Shown piece after piece: positions 34,643 to 42,897 of a DNA stretch of 64,000 bases. The stretch lies in the NCBI RefSeq assembly GCF_002285795.1, contig NZ_CP022961.1, positions 5,336,001 to 5,400,000 on the forward strand. The letters are read 5' to 3'. The notes beneath the pieces are model-generated. The model was not told the origin of the DNA, made no database searches, and saw only the letters and a list, made by a program, of their open reading frames with translations. How positions within the stretch are numbered: the first letter of the stretch is position 1; each line of letters starts with the position of its first letter. Source of the DNA: Plantactinospora sp. KBS50 (lineage in GTDB: Bacteria; Actinomycetota; Actinomycetes; Mycobacteriales; Micromonosporaceae). A program made the translations under genes and the position numbers.

Positions 34643-35515
34643 ATGGACCTGCTCGACCTGCTGAGACTCATGCTGCGCAGGTGGTACGTGACGGTGCCCG
34701 TGCTGCTGCTCACCCTGGCCGGCGCCGTGGTCGTCGGGCAGCGGATCGACCCGGAGTACAAGACCAGCGCCGCCATCGTGCTCATCCCGCCCACCACACC
34801 GGCGCCGGAGCCGGAACGCGGCACCGCCCCGCGGCCCGGCAACCCCTGGTTGGCCATCGGCGGCGACCAGATGGCGCAGGCCGTGCAGATATCGGTCTCG
34901 GCGCGGCCGGCCCAGGAGCGGGTGGTCAGGGCCGGCGGGCAGGCCGGCTACAAGGTCAGCGTGGTGGCCCGGACCTCGATCCTCAGCGTCGACGTCACCG
35001 CCTCCAGCCGGTCCCGGGCGCTGGCCACGGTCACCACCGTGACCCGGCTGATCGGCGAGGAGGTCGCGGCCCGGCAGGCGGAGTACCGGCCCCGGGCCGG
35101 CGAGCAGATCACCACGAAGGTCCTGGACGCCGGCCTCGACATCGGCCAGTCCCGGTCCAACGTGCTGCGCGCGCAGCTCGTGCTGCTGGTGCTCGGACTG
35201 CTGGCCGCCGCGGCCGGCGCCGCGGTGCTCGACGCCGTGCTCCGGCACCGGTCGGCCCGGCGGACACGGCGCCCGAGGGCCCAGGACGACGCCGTGCCGG
35301 CCACCCGGGCCAGGGTCGAGCCGGCGGCGCTGGACGCGGCCCCACCGGAGCCTGCGCCCGGCGCCCGGACTCCGGTGCCGGTGCCGGCGCCCGCCCGGGC
35401 TCCCGGCGGGCCGGACCGCCGGGCTCCGGTGCCGGCGGACTGGGACGTGGCGCCGGCACCGGACGACACGGTCGTGCTCACCACGGTCCGCCGGGTGGGC
35501 CGGGACGACCGGTGA
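34643..35515 (+). CDS. Wzz/chain-length-determinant-like membrane protein
   Basis: A 290-residue protein with two transmembrane helices (WYVTVPVLLLTLAGAVVVG near residue 14; LVLLVLGLLAAAAGAAVL near 185) flanking an extracytoplasmic domain, the arrangement of Wzz/CapA polysaccharide co-polymerases. No Walker A or tyrosine-kinase domain follows, only a Pro/Ala-rich cytoplasmic tail. It should set polymer length together with the ligase/polymerase encoded next, whose GTG overlaps this stop. Confidence 0.8.
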   Translation: MDLLDLLRLMLRRWYVTVPVLLLTLAGAVVVGQRIDPEYKTSAAIVLIPPTTPAPEPERGTAPRPGNPWLAIGGDQMAQAVQISVSARPAQERVVRAGGQAGYKVSVVARTSILSVDVTASSRSRALATVTTVTRLIGEEVAARQAEYRPRAGEQITTKVLDAGLDIGQSRSNVLRAQLVLLVLGLLAAAAGAAVLDAVLRHRSARRTRRPRAQDDAVPATRARVEPAALDAAPPEPAPGARTPVPVPAPARAPGGPDRRAPVPADWDVAPAPDDTVVLTTVRRVGRDDR

Positions 35516-36879
35516 GCACGGTCGACTCGCCACCCACCCGCGCACCCGTCCGGCCGGCCACCGTCTACGACGGCCTGACCTCGACGGTACGGCGTGGACC
35601 GGACGCCTCCGGCGCGCTGATCGTGGTGCTGATGCTCTGCTACCTGCTGCCGGCCCGGCTGATCTTCCCGCCGCTGGCCGCGATCGGCCGGCCGGGCGTG
35701 GTGGCGGCGATCCTGCTGTTCGTCTGCTGGGCGCTGACCCGGTTGCACCCGTTGCTGGCCAGCCACGGCCGGCAGCCGATGCGCTGGGCACTGGCCGGCT
35801 ACCTGGCCACGGTCGGCGCCTCGTACGTCGCGGCGCAGTTGCGCGGCATGCCGGCGCTGGAGTCCAACGGGGCCGACCGGAGCATCCTGCTGGCGCTCGC
35901 CGGGGCGGGCGTGCTGCTGTGCGCCGCCGACGGTGTGCTCACCCGGGCCGGCATCGACCGGGTGCTGCGCTGGCTCTGCTGGGGCTGCGGGTGCATGGCC
36001 GTCGTCGCGCTGGGCCAGTTCGCCCTGCACCGGGACATCACCACGGTGATCCGGCTGCCGCCGCTGCTGGTGTTCCAGCGTGACCTGGTCGGCTTCGTCG
36101 ACCGGGGCGGTGCCGGGCTGTTCCGGGTCGCCGGCACCGCCGGGCACTACATCGAGTTCAGCGTGCTGATGGTGATCGGGCTGGTGATCGCGACACACCT
36201 GGCCAGGTTCGCGCCGCTGCGCCGGGACCGGCAGATCTTCACCGCCCTGGCCGCCCTGCAGGCCGTGGTCATCCCCATCTCGCTGTCCCGCACCGGCGTG
36301 CTCGCGCTGGCAGCCGCCGTCCTGCTGCTCGCGCTGACCTGGCCGCTGCGCACCACCGTGACCGTGCTGCTGGCCGGCGGGATGCTGGCCACGCTGCTCC
36401 AGGTGGTCCGGCCCGGCCTGCTGGCCACGCTGCGCGCCCTGCTCTTCGCCGGCGGGCGGGACCCGAGCGTGCAGGGCCGGCTGGAGGACTACGCGTACGT
36501 GGCGCCGTTCATCCGCCAGCGGCCGTGGTTCGGCCGCGGCACCGGCACCTGGCTGCCGGAGCTGTACCAACTGCTGGACAACCAGTGGCTGCAGGCGCTG
36601 CTGACCACCGGCGTCGTCGGGGTGGCCGGGCTGGTCGGGCTCTTCGCCACCGGCGCCGTGCTGGCCGGCCGGGTCCGCCGGCTGGCCACCTCGGCGCGGG
36701 ACCGGGATCTGGCCGCGGTGCTCGCGGTGGTCATCGGCGTCGCGGCGGCCAGCGCGCTCACCTTCGACGCGTTCTATTTCACCACCTACTTCCTCACCGT
36801 GCACCTCCTGCTGGGGCTCACCGGAGCGCTCTGGCGGGTCACCCGCGCCGAGCGGATGAACCGGGCGGCGGCGGGGTGA
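35512..36879 (+). CDS. O-antigen ligase / Wzy-like polymerase family membrane protein
   Basis: A 455-residue polytopic protein with ~11-12 hydrophobic segments and the Wzy_C/O-antigen-ligase pattern: a large extracytoplasmic loop (ALLFAGGRDPSVQGRLEDYAYVAPFIRQRPWFGRGTGTWLPELYQLLDNQWLQALLTTG split around RPWFGRG) with conserved Arg/Asn positions. It probably polymerises or ligates the lipid-linked repeat units. GTG start overlaps the Wzz-like stop (GTGA). No priming glycosyl-1-phosphate transferase accompanies it. Confidence 0.85.
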   Translation: MSTVDSPPTRAPVRPATVYDGLTSTVRRGPDASGALIVVLMLCYLLPARLIFPPLAAIGRPGVVAAILLFVCWALTRLHPLLASHGRQPMRWALAGYLATVGASYVAAQLRGMPALESNGADRSILLALAGAGVLLCAADGVLTRAGIDRVLRWLCWGCGCMAVVALGQFALHRDITTVIRLPPLLVFQRDLVGFVDRGGAGLFRVAGTAGHYIEFSVLMVIGLVIATHLARFAPLRRDRQIFTALAALQAVVIPISLSRTGVLALAAAVLLLALTWPLRTTVTVLLAGGMLATLLQVVRPGLLATLRALLFAGGRDPSVQGRLEDYAYVAPFIRQRPWFGRGTGTWLPELYQLLDNQWLQALLTTGVVGVAGLVGLFATGAVLAGRVRRLATSARDRDLAAVLAVVIGVAAASALTFDAFYFTTYFLTVHLLLGLTGALWRVTRAERMNRAAAG

Positions 36880-36935
36880 ACGCGGGACCCGCACGTCCCG
36901 CCCGGTCAGGCAATCGGGAACGAGAGGCGAGATCC

Positions 36936-37778
36936 ATGGGTGGCATCGACATTCTGCTGATCACCTACAACCGGCCGGAGTACGTCCGGCTGTCCCTGCC
37001 CAGGCTGCTGGAGACCGCCACCGCGGACACCCGGATCTGGGTGTGGCACAACGGCACCGACCGGGAGACCCTGGCGGCCGTGCAGGAGCACCGCAACCAT
37101 CCGCGGCTGCACCGCTTCCACCACGATGCGAGCAACCCCGGGCTGCGCGAACCCACGAACTGGCTGTTCCGGGAGGCCGGCGGGGACTACCTGAGCAAGG
37201 TGGACGACGACTGCCTGGAGGAACCGGGCTGGCTGGAGACGCTGCGCAAGGCGCACGAGGACGTGCCGCAGTTCGGCGTGATCGGCGCCTGGCGGTTCCC
37301 GGACTGCGACCTGGACCCCGAACTGTCGGCCCCGAAGATGGCCGACTACCCGCACGGGCACACGTTGCTGCGCAACCACTGGGTGCAGGGCAGCGGTTTC
37401 CTGGTGAAGCGGGCCGTCGTCCGGCAGCTCGGTCCGCTGCGGCCCGGTGAGTCGTTCACCCGGTGGTGCCTGCGCGCGGCGCGGGCCGGCTGGATCAACG
37501 GCTGGTACCACCCGTTCATCCCGGAAGATCACATGGACGACCCGCGCAGCGCACACACGATCTACCGCACCGACGCGGACCTGCGGGCGCGCTGGCCGCT
37601 GACCGCCCGGGAGGTCGGGGCCGCCACCATCGCCGAGTGGACCGCGGAGATGGTGCACTCGGCCCGGACCGTCCAGGGCGCCTCGCTCGACCTGGACGAC
37701 TACTTCGGCTGGCGGCTGAAGCGGTACAACCTCGGTCGCCGGCTGCGCCGGGCGCTCACCGGCCGGGCACCGTGGTGA
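36936..37778 (+). CDS. GT2-family glycosyltransferase
   Basis: A 280-residue family 2 enzyme: IDILLITYNRPEYVRLSLPRLL at the start, NPGLREPTNWLF, and the metal/catalytic stretch DYLSKVDDDCLEEPGWLE (DDD). VQGSGFLVKRAVVRQLGPL and EDHMDDPRS follow. The ATG is preceded by GAGAGG; the frame is open upstream through the ligase gene only as a shadow. Its stop overlaps the next GT start (GTGA). Acceptor and donor unknown. Confidence 0.85.
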   Translation: MGGIDILLITYNRPEYVRLSLPRLLETATADTRIWVWHNGTDRETLAAVQEHRNHPRLHRFHHDASNPGLREPTNWLFREAGGDYLSKVDDDCLEEPGWLETLRKAHEDVPQFGVIGAWRFPDCDLDPELSAPKMADYPHGHTLLRNHWVQGSGFLVKRAVVRQLGPLRPGESFTRWCLRAARAGWINGWYHPFIPEDHMDDPRSAHTIYRTDADLRARWPLTAREVGAATIAEWTAEMVHSARTVQGASLDLDDYFGWRLKRYNLGRRLRRALTGRAPW

Positions 37779-38656
37779 GCACCCCGGTGAACACCCCGGC
37801 GAACACCCCGGCGAGCAGCGTGGTGATCGCCGCCCACGACGAGGCGGGTCGGATCGGCGGCACCCTGCGCGCGCTGCTGGCCGACGCCCGGCCGGCCGAG
37901 TTCGAGGTGGTCGTGGTGGCCAACGGCTGCACCGACGAGACCGCGTCGGTGGCCCGGTCGGTGCCCGGGGTCACCGTGCTCGAACTGGAGACGGCCAGCA
38001 AGCCGGCGGCGCTGAACGCGGGCGACGCCGTGGCCACCCGGTTTCCCCGGCTGTACCTGGACGCGGACGTGCTGCTCAGCACGTCCGACGCCCGCGCGGT
38101 GCTGGCCCAGGTCGGCACGCCCGGCGACGGCCGCCCGGCGGCACTGGCCGCGGCGCCCCGCCGGGTCCTGGACACGACCGGCCGGCCCCTGCTGGTACGG
38201 GCGTACTACGCGATCAACGGGCGGCTGCCCGCGTTCCGGGGCGCCCTGTTCGGCCGGGGCGCGATCGCCGTGTCGGCCCAGGGCCGGCGGCGCTTCGACG
38301 TCTTCCCGCAGGTCGTCGCCGACGACCTGTACCTGGACTCGCTGTTCCTGCCCGGGGAGAAGCGGGAGGTGCTGGCCAGCAGGGCGGTGGTGGCCACCCC
38401 CCGGCGCACCCGGGACCTGCTGCGCCGGCTCGGCCGGGTCCGGGCCGGCAACGCCATGCTGCGGACCACCGGCCAGAACGTCGCGCCGAGCCGCCGGGGT
38501 TCGTGGTTGGCCACCGTGGTGCTGCGGCGGCCGTGGCTGCTGCCCGCCGGCGCCTGCTACGCCGCGCTCAGCGTGCTGGCCGAGCTTTCCGCGCGCCGGC
38601 CCGCGACCCGCAACGGCTGGGGCCGGGACGAGTCGAGCCGCTGGGCCGGGCCGTAG
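37775..38656 (+). CDS. GT2-family glycosyltransferase (polyprenyl-type)
   Basis: A 293-residue family 2 glycosyltransferase. The N-terminal repeat VNTPANTPANTP-like leader is followed by SSVVIAAHDEAGRIGGTLRALLA, VVVVANGCTDETASVARS, KPAALNAGDAVA and the DxD site LYLDADVLL. A C-terminal hydrophobic patch (LLPAGACYAALSVLAELS) may associate with the membrane. GTG start overlaps the preceding stop. Last gene of the second glycan operon; convergent with the alpha/beta hydrolase. Confidence 0.85.
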   Translation: MSTPVNTPANTPASSVVIAAHDEAGRIGGTLRALLADARPAEFEVVVVANGCTDETASVARSVPGVTVLELETASKPAALNAGDAVATRFPRLYLDADVLLSTSDARAVLAQVGTPGDGRPAALAAAPRRVLDTTGRPLLVRAYYAINGRLPAFRGALFGRGAIAVSAQGRRRFDVFPQVVADDLYLDSLFLPGEKREVLASRAVVATPRRTRDLLRRLGRVRAGNAMLRTTGQNVAPSRRGSWLATVVLRRPWLLPAGACYAALSVLAELSARRPATRNGWGRDESSRWAGP

Positions 38657-38702
38657 CGGGCCGACGCCGCGGCCACCGGATCGCCGGGGCGGACCGGAGC
38701 CG

Positions 38703-38729
38703 CGGGCCGGACGGGCCGGACGGGCCGGA
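38703..38729. repeat. Three 9-bp repeats near a stop codon
   Basis: CGGGCCGGA occurs three times in tandem, eight bases beyond the stop codon of the alpha/beta hydrolase read leftwards. Confidence 0.9.
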
Positions 38730-38737
38730 CGGGACCC

Positions 38738-39553
38738 TCAGTCCGGCTCGTCGCCCGCCGCGGGCACCGGGCCGGGCACCGGACGGTCGGCGAACGAGGC
38801 GACCGTGCGGTCGGCGTACGCGCTGGCGTCGCCGGTCTCCATCGGCCCGTCCCAGGTCCGCGGCAGCGGCACCGGCACGGCCGGGTTGACCCGGCGCACC
38901 ACCTCGTCCAGGACGTTCTCGGCGTCGCCCACCCACAGGTGCTTGGCGCCGGCCATCGCGACCACCTCGGCCTGGCCGACCGCGGCGAACCGCTCCCGGG
39001 CGGCCTCCGGCCGCAGGTAGTCGTCGAACTCCGGGACCAGGGCGACCAGCGGCTTGCCGGACGCGGCCCAGTTGGCCAGGTCGTCCGGCGTGCTGAAGCG
39101 CAGCGGCGGGGAGAGCAGGATCGCGCCGCGCACCACCGGGTCACAGCCGTACCTGATCGTCAGGTCGGTGCCGAACGACCAGCCGAGCAGCCAGACGTTC
39201 GGGAGTTCGGCGAACTCGGCGTACTCGATCGCGGCGGCGACGTCGTACCGCTCCCCCACCGCGTTGTCGAACGCGCCCTCACTGGTCCCGCGCACGCTTG
39301 TGGTGCCGCGGGTGTTGAACCGCAGCACCGCGAGGTCCGCCAGCGCCGGCAGCCGCCAGGCGGCCTTGCGGAAGACGTGGCTGTCCATCATCCCGCCGTG
39401 GGTGGGCAGCGGGTGCAGGCAGATGATCGTGGCGGCCGGGTCGCGGTCGGCCGGCAGGGCCAGCTCGCCCACCAGGCGCAGGCCGTCGGCCGTGTGCAGT
39501 TCGATGTCCTCCCGGCGGGCGGGCAGGATCGACGAGGCGCGGATAGCGGTCAC
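38738..39553 (-). CDS. Alpha/beta hydrolase (dienelactone-hydrolase/KANL3-like)
   Basis: A 271-residue alpha/beta hydrolase: oxyanion region IICLHPLPTHGGMMDSHV, nucleophile elbow GWSFGTDL (Ser), later Asp in LVALVPEFDDYLRPEAARE and His in AGAKHLWVGD. This pattern fits the short hydrolase group seen in many bacteria (YpfH/KANL3-like), whose substrates are unknown. The last ~25 residues are a Pro-rich tail. Stand-alone gene. Confidence 0.82.
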   Translation of the reverse strand: MTAIRASSILPARREDIELHTADGLRLVGELALPADRDPAATIICLHPLPTHGGMMDSHVFRKAAWRLPALADLAVLRFNTRGTTSVRGTSEGAFDNAVGERYDVAAAIEYAEFAELPNVWLLGWSFGTDLTIRYGCDPVVRGAILLSPPLRFSTPDDLANWAASGKPLVALVPEFDDYLRPEAARERFAAVGQAEVVAMAGAKHLWVGDAENVLDEVVRRVNPAVPVPLPRTWDGPMETGDASAYADRTVASFADRPVPGPVPAAGDEPD

Positions 39554-39623
39554 GGATCAAGGATAGGAACCTGCCCGTCCTGCCCCGAAACGACCCTTCC
39601 CGGTCCGTCGCCCGCGGGGCGGC

Positions 39624-39705
39624 CGGCCGCTCGGCACGGTCGGCGGCAGCGCGGCCGGCGCGGTCGGCCGCTCGGCGCGGTCGGCGGCAGCGCGGCCGGC
39701 GCGGT
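39624..39705. repeat. 41-bp tandem duplication abutting a stop codon
   Basis: Two 41-bp copies (39624-39664, 39665-39705) with one mismatch. The second reaches the first base of the stop codon of the next leftward gene. The rest of the 151-bp gap has no other feature. Confidence 0.93.
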
Positions 39706-40031
39706 CAGCCGTAGCGCGGGGCGTTGCGGGAGCGCTGCACGACCGGCCCGCGCCGGTCCCGGGCCCGCCAGCAGCCACCGTGCCAGTGCCGCCGGTCACC
39801 CGGGTCGCCCCAGCCGTCGGCGGGCCAGGCCACCACGTGCGGCACGCCGGGCCGGATCTCCTGCTCGCAGCCGGGACACCGGTACGTCTTCTCGGCCGCC
39901 GCCCCGGAGATCCCCCGAACCAGCCACTCGCCGTCCCGCCACGCCTGGACGCCCTGGTCGCCCTGGCGGGCGCGCTCGCCGTCCAGCGGCGATGCCTGGT
40001 CACGGCGGGGACGGTTGCGACGGGGACTCAC
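39705..40031 (-). CDS. Small conserved actinobacterial protein with zinc-ribbon-like motif
   Basis: A 108-residue basic protein. CPGCEQEI followed by HVVAWP...HWHGGCW gives a C-x2-C...H...C arrangement that could bind zinc. Similar short proteins are widespread in actinobacteria and often carry the uninformative label ATP/GTP-binding protein, but no nucleotide motif is visible here. Function unknown. Confidence 0.75.
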   Translation of the reverse strand: MSPRRNRPRRDQASPLDGERARQGDQGVQAWRDGEWLVRGISGAAAEKTYRCPGCEQEIRPGVPHVVAWPADGWGDPGDRRHWHGGCWRARDRRGPVVQRSRNAPRYG

Positions 40032-40059
40032 CTTTCCAGGGTACGACCACCGGTTTGAC

Positions 40060-40134
40060 GTGATGATCGCAATGCATCACTGCATTCAGTATCTTGTCGG
40101 ATCACAGTCAGTCATATCGGGTCGCTCGACTGAC
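40060..40134. promoter_or_regulatory. Dyad symmetries in promoter region of first FG-GAP gene
   Basis: In the AT-rich gap before the first FG-GAP-like gene, AATGCA-tcac-TGCATT (40071-40086) is a perfect palindrome, overlapped by GTGATG...CATCAC (40060-40080), and GTCAGTC...GACTGAC (40107-40134) follows. They look like regulator sites; no regulator is assigned. Confidence 0.35.
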
Positions 40135-40193
40135 CGGTTTACGGTGAGCCGCAGAGCCGCCGCTGGGCCGGTGGCGCCCTCCGGGGAGGGATC

Positions 40194-41297
40194 ATGTCGA
40201 TCCGCGTCCGCACGGTGATCCTCTGCACCGCCGTCCTCGCCACCGCCGGCGCGCTGCCGGCGCCACCCGCGCACGCCGACACCGCCGGCGAGCCGATCAT
40301 CGCGGACCTGACCGGCGACGGCCTGTCCGACCGGGCCTACCTCGGCGCCACCGCTGCGGACTACTGCTCGGTGGTCCTGCAACCGGGCCATCCGCCGGGC
40401 GTCTTCGTCCCGCCCAGCGCGTACGTCTACCTGCGCCCGGTGCCCGGCGGCGGGCCGGAGTCCTGCCCCGACATCGGCACCGCGTTCGACTGGGACGCCG
40501 ACTCCGCGCAGGAGCTGTGGATCGGCTGGAGTCGCGGGGCACCCGCGGGCCTCGGCTACAACCGGCTGATCCTCGACCACTACGGCACGGGTTTCCGCCC
40601 GGTCGGCACCTTCACCTCGCCCATCACCCCGGTCCGGATCGACACCGCCGTCTTCACCCCCGGCGCGGTGCCCACGCCGTACTCGGTGGGCCTCGGCGGC
40701 TTCGCCAGCTACGCGATCGACGGGCCGACCACCGGGCTGCACCCGCAGCGGTGGTGCTCGGCCGACACCCCGGCGCTGCAACTGCGCGACGTCGACCACA
40801 ACGGCGCGGTGGACGCGCTGCTGGCGTACACCGACGGGTGCGCGGACCACGCGAACGGGGTCGTGCTGGTGTTCGACGACGGTCGGACCAGGCAGCTCGA
40901 ACACGGACCGGACATCTGGTCGGCCCGCTTCGCGTACGGCAACGCCGACCGGGCGATCGACATCCGCACCGAGAACCGGGTCAGCGGGCAGGTGCACCAG
41001 TTCATCGGCCGGGACGGCGGCACGTTCGTGCTCGCCCCGGTGGCGGTCGCCGAGACCGTGACGGTGCCGGCCGGCCGGGCCAGCACGATCGACGTGCTGG
41101 CAAACGACGTCGCCGGCGGCGCCGTGCGGGTGGTGGTCACCACCCCGCCCCGGTACGGCACGGCCACGGTGAACGGAGACGGGCGGATCGTCTACCGACC
41201 CGCGGCGGAGCACGGCTCCACAGACCGGCTGGGCTACCGGCTGGGCGAGGAGGGCCGCTCCAGTGGGGCGACCGTCACCATCCGGATCAGCGGCTGA
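40194..41297 (+). CDS. Secreted FG-GAP/VCBS-like protein 1 with Ig-like C-terminus
   Basis: A 367-residue exported protein: signal peptide ending PAPPAHA, then FG-GAP-like Ca-binding-type repeats (ADLTGDGLSDRAYLG; DVDHNGAVDALLAY) with a conserved Cys pair (CSVVLQ ... CPDIG), and a C-terminal cadherin/Ig-like domain (TIDVLANDVAGGAVRVV ... TPPRYGTATV). It is the first of three tandem paralogues. Proteins of this build are usually surface-bound adhesins or integrin-like beta-propellers; no enzyme motif is seen. Confidence 0.8.
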   Translation: MSIRVRTVILCTAVLATAGALPAPPAHADTAGEPIIADLTGDGLSDRAYLGATAADYCSVVLQPGHPPGVFVPPSAYVYLRPVPGGGPESCPDIGTAFDWDADSAQELWIGWSRGAPAGLGYNRLILDHYGTGFRPVGTFTSPITPVRIDTAVFTPGAVPTPYSVGLGGFASYAIDGPTTGLHPQRWCSADTPALQLRDVDHNGAVDALLAYTDGCADHANGVVLVFDDGRTRQLEHGPDIWSARFAYGNADRAIDIRTENRVSGQVHQFIGRDGGTFVLAPVAVAETVTVPAGRASTIDVLANDVAGGAVRVVVTTPPRYGTATVNGDGRIVYRPAAEHGSTDRLGYRLGEEGRSSGATVTIRISG

Positions 41298-41311
41298 TCG
41301 GGGAGGTTGCC

Positions 41312-42529
41312 ATGCCCAGACGTTCCGCTGCCACCGCCGGGTTGGCCGTCCTGCTCCTGACCGCCCTGACCGCCCTGACCGCCCTGGCCGCCGGGCCGGG
41401 TGCCGTGCCGGCGCCGGCCGCGGCGCGGGCCGGCGGAACCGGCACCACCCTGGCCGCGAGCCCGCTGAGCCCCGGTACCCGCCCGGCCGGCGCCCGCGGG
41501 CGCGGCGACGCCATCTTCGGCCGGCTCAACGACGACCGCTATCCCGACGAGGCGTACCTGGGCACGGTGGGCAGCACGCTCTGTTCGGTGATCGTGCAGT
41601 ACGGCACCCCGGACGGCGGCTTCGGCTACCCGGTCGCCTACGTCTACCTCCGGCCGGGGCTGGACGGCGGCGGCGCGGTCAACTGCCCCGACATCGGGGT
41701 GGCGGTGGACCTGAACCGCGACCGGATCGACGAGCTGGTGGTGGGCTGGTTCGCCGGGCCGCCCCGGGCCGCGCCGTTCCCCCTGCTGGTGCTCGCCAGC
41801 GGGACGTTCCAGCCCACCCGGACCCTCAGCACCGCGACCTTCGAACCGAGCTGGATGGGTGTCGCGGAACTCAACGGGGACGGCCATCCCGACCTGTACC
41901 TGCTCAACGACCAGGGGGACGGCTACGAGACGTACCTGGCCGGCGGCGCGGACGTCCTGACCCGTGGTCCGGAACGCTGGTGCGCCACCCCCGAGCAACT
42001 CGACCTGCGCGACTTCGACGCCGACGGGGCGCAGGACGTGCTCGTCTCGTACATCCTGGAGTGCGCCGACGAGTCCAGCGGTGTGGTCGTGCTGCTGGAC
42101 GACGGGACGTTCCAGCGGCTGCACCGCGATCCCACCGGGGCCGCCACCTGGTTGGCCTCCATCGTGGACGCCAACGGCGACGGCCATCCGGACGTGCGCA
42201 CGGTGGAGACCGCCACCGGGGCCGCGACCTGGTTCATCAACACCCACAACGGACGCTTCGCGGCGGCCCCGACGGCGGTCGACGACCAGTTCCGGGTCCC
42301 TGAGCACGGGTCGACGGGTCTCGACGTGCTGGGCAACGACCTCGTCACCACGGCCACCCGGATCGACCTGGTGCGGCCACCCCGGTACGGCACGGCCCGG
42401 GTCACCTCCGGTCGAACCGTCACGTACGTACCCCGGCCGCAGCACGAAAGCAGCGACTCGTTCGTCTACCGGCTGACCCTGGACGGACGTACCAGCGAGG
42501 CCAAGGTCAGCCTCCGAATCACCGGGTGA
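41312..42529 (+). CDS. Secreted FG-GAP/VCBS-like protein 2 with Ig-like C-terminus
   Basis: A 405-residue exported paralogue of its upstream neighbour, 14 bp away with GGGGAGG before the ATG. Signal peptide (GLAVLLLTALTALTALAAG) leads into repeats GRLNDDRYPDEAYLG, VDLNRDRIDELVVGWFAGPP, AELNGDGHPDLYLL, DFDADGAQDVLVSY and DANGDGHPDVRTV, the D-x-N/D-x-D/G Ca-loops of FG-GAP repeats, and ends in the same cadherin-like domain (LDVLGNDLVTTATRIDLVRPP). Likely co-transcribed with copy 1. Confidence 0.82.
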   Translation: MPRRSAATAGLAVLLLTALTALTALAAGPGAVPAPAAARAGGTGTTLAASPLSPGTRPAGARGRGDAIFGRLNDDRYPDEAYLGTVGSTLCSVIVQYGTPDGGFGYPVAYVYLRPGLDGGGAVNCPDIGVAVDLNRDRIDELVVGWFAGPPRAAPFPLLVLASGTFQPTRTLSTATFEPSWMGVAELNGDGHPDLYLLNDQGDGYETYLAGGADVLTRGPERWCATPEQLDLRDFDADGAQDVLVSYILECADESSGVVVLLDDGTFQRLHRDPTGAATWLASIVDANGDGHPDVRTVETATGAATWFINTHNGRFAAAPTAVDDQFRVPEHGSTGLDVLGNDLVTTATRIDLVRPPRYGTARVTSGRTVTYVPRPQHESSDSFVYRLTLDGRTSEAKVSLRITG

Positions 42530-42897
42530 CCGGCGCGCCCCCCGCCCGGCCGACCGGCACGGCCCGGCGGCGGGGCAGCCGGTCACCCGGGCACGCCACG
42601 GCAAGAGCAGCGGCAAGCGCAGCGGCAGGAGCAGCGGCAGCGGCAGCGGCAGCGGCACGTCCGCGGTACCGCCTCCGGCACGGCCGTCGCAGGTCCGCGG
42701 CCCGCGGCGCCGCCTCCGGTCCGGCCGTCGCGGGTCTGCGGTGTGACCTGTCAGATGCCCGCCACGACCCGTTGTACCCACCCACGACATCGTTATGGTC
42801 TTTGAGGAATTAAATCCCATTAAGGGGATATTCCGAATTCATCCGCAGTTTTGCCGCCAACATGCGGCGACGGGTCGTACCACGGAAAGGGGCGGTC
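42530..42897. other. 368-bp intergenic region between FG-GAP copies 2 and 3
   Basis: No gene seen. 42601-42657 is a GGCAGC-type hexamer array; 42658-42735 holds two diverged copies of a ~40-bp unit (GTCCGCGG...CGCCTCCGG...CGGCCGTCGC). After 42770 the sequence becomes AT-rich (GAGGAATTAAATCCCATTAAGG) and probably carries the promoter of copy 3. Confidence 0.7.
42601..42657. repeat. GGCAGC hexamer array
   Basis: About nine imperfect 6-bp units of AGCGGC/GGCAGC, 71 bp after the stop codon of FG-GAP copy 2. Confidence 0.88.

Noticed and set aside
18878-38656. Complete antibiotic glycosylation or polyketide cluster
   Set aside because: C-methyltransferase and nucleotidyltransferase genes hint at deoxysugars, but there is no polyketide, peptide synthetase or aglycone gene; flippase, Wzz and ligase genes point to a surface polymer.
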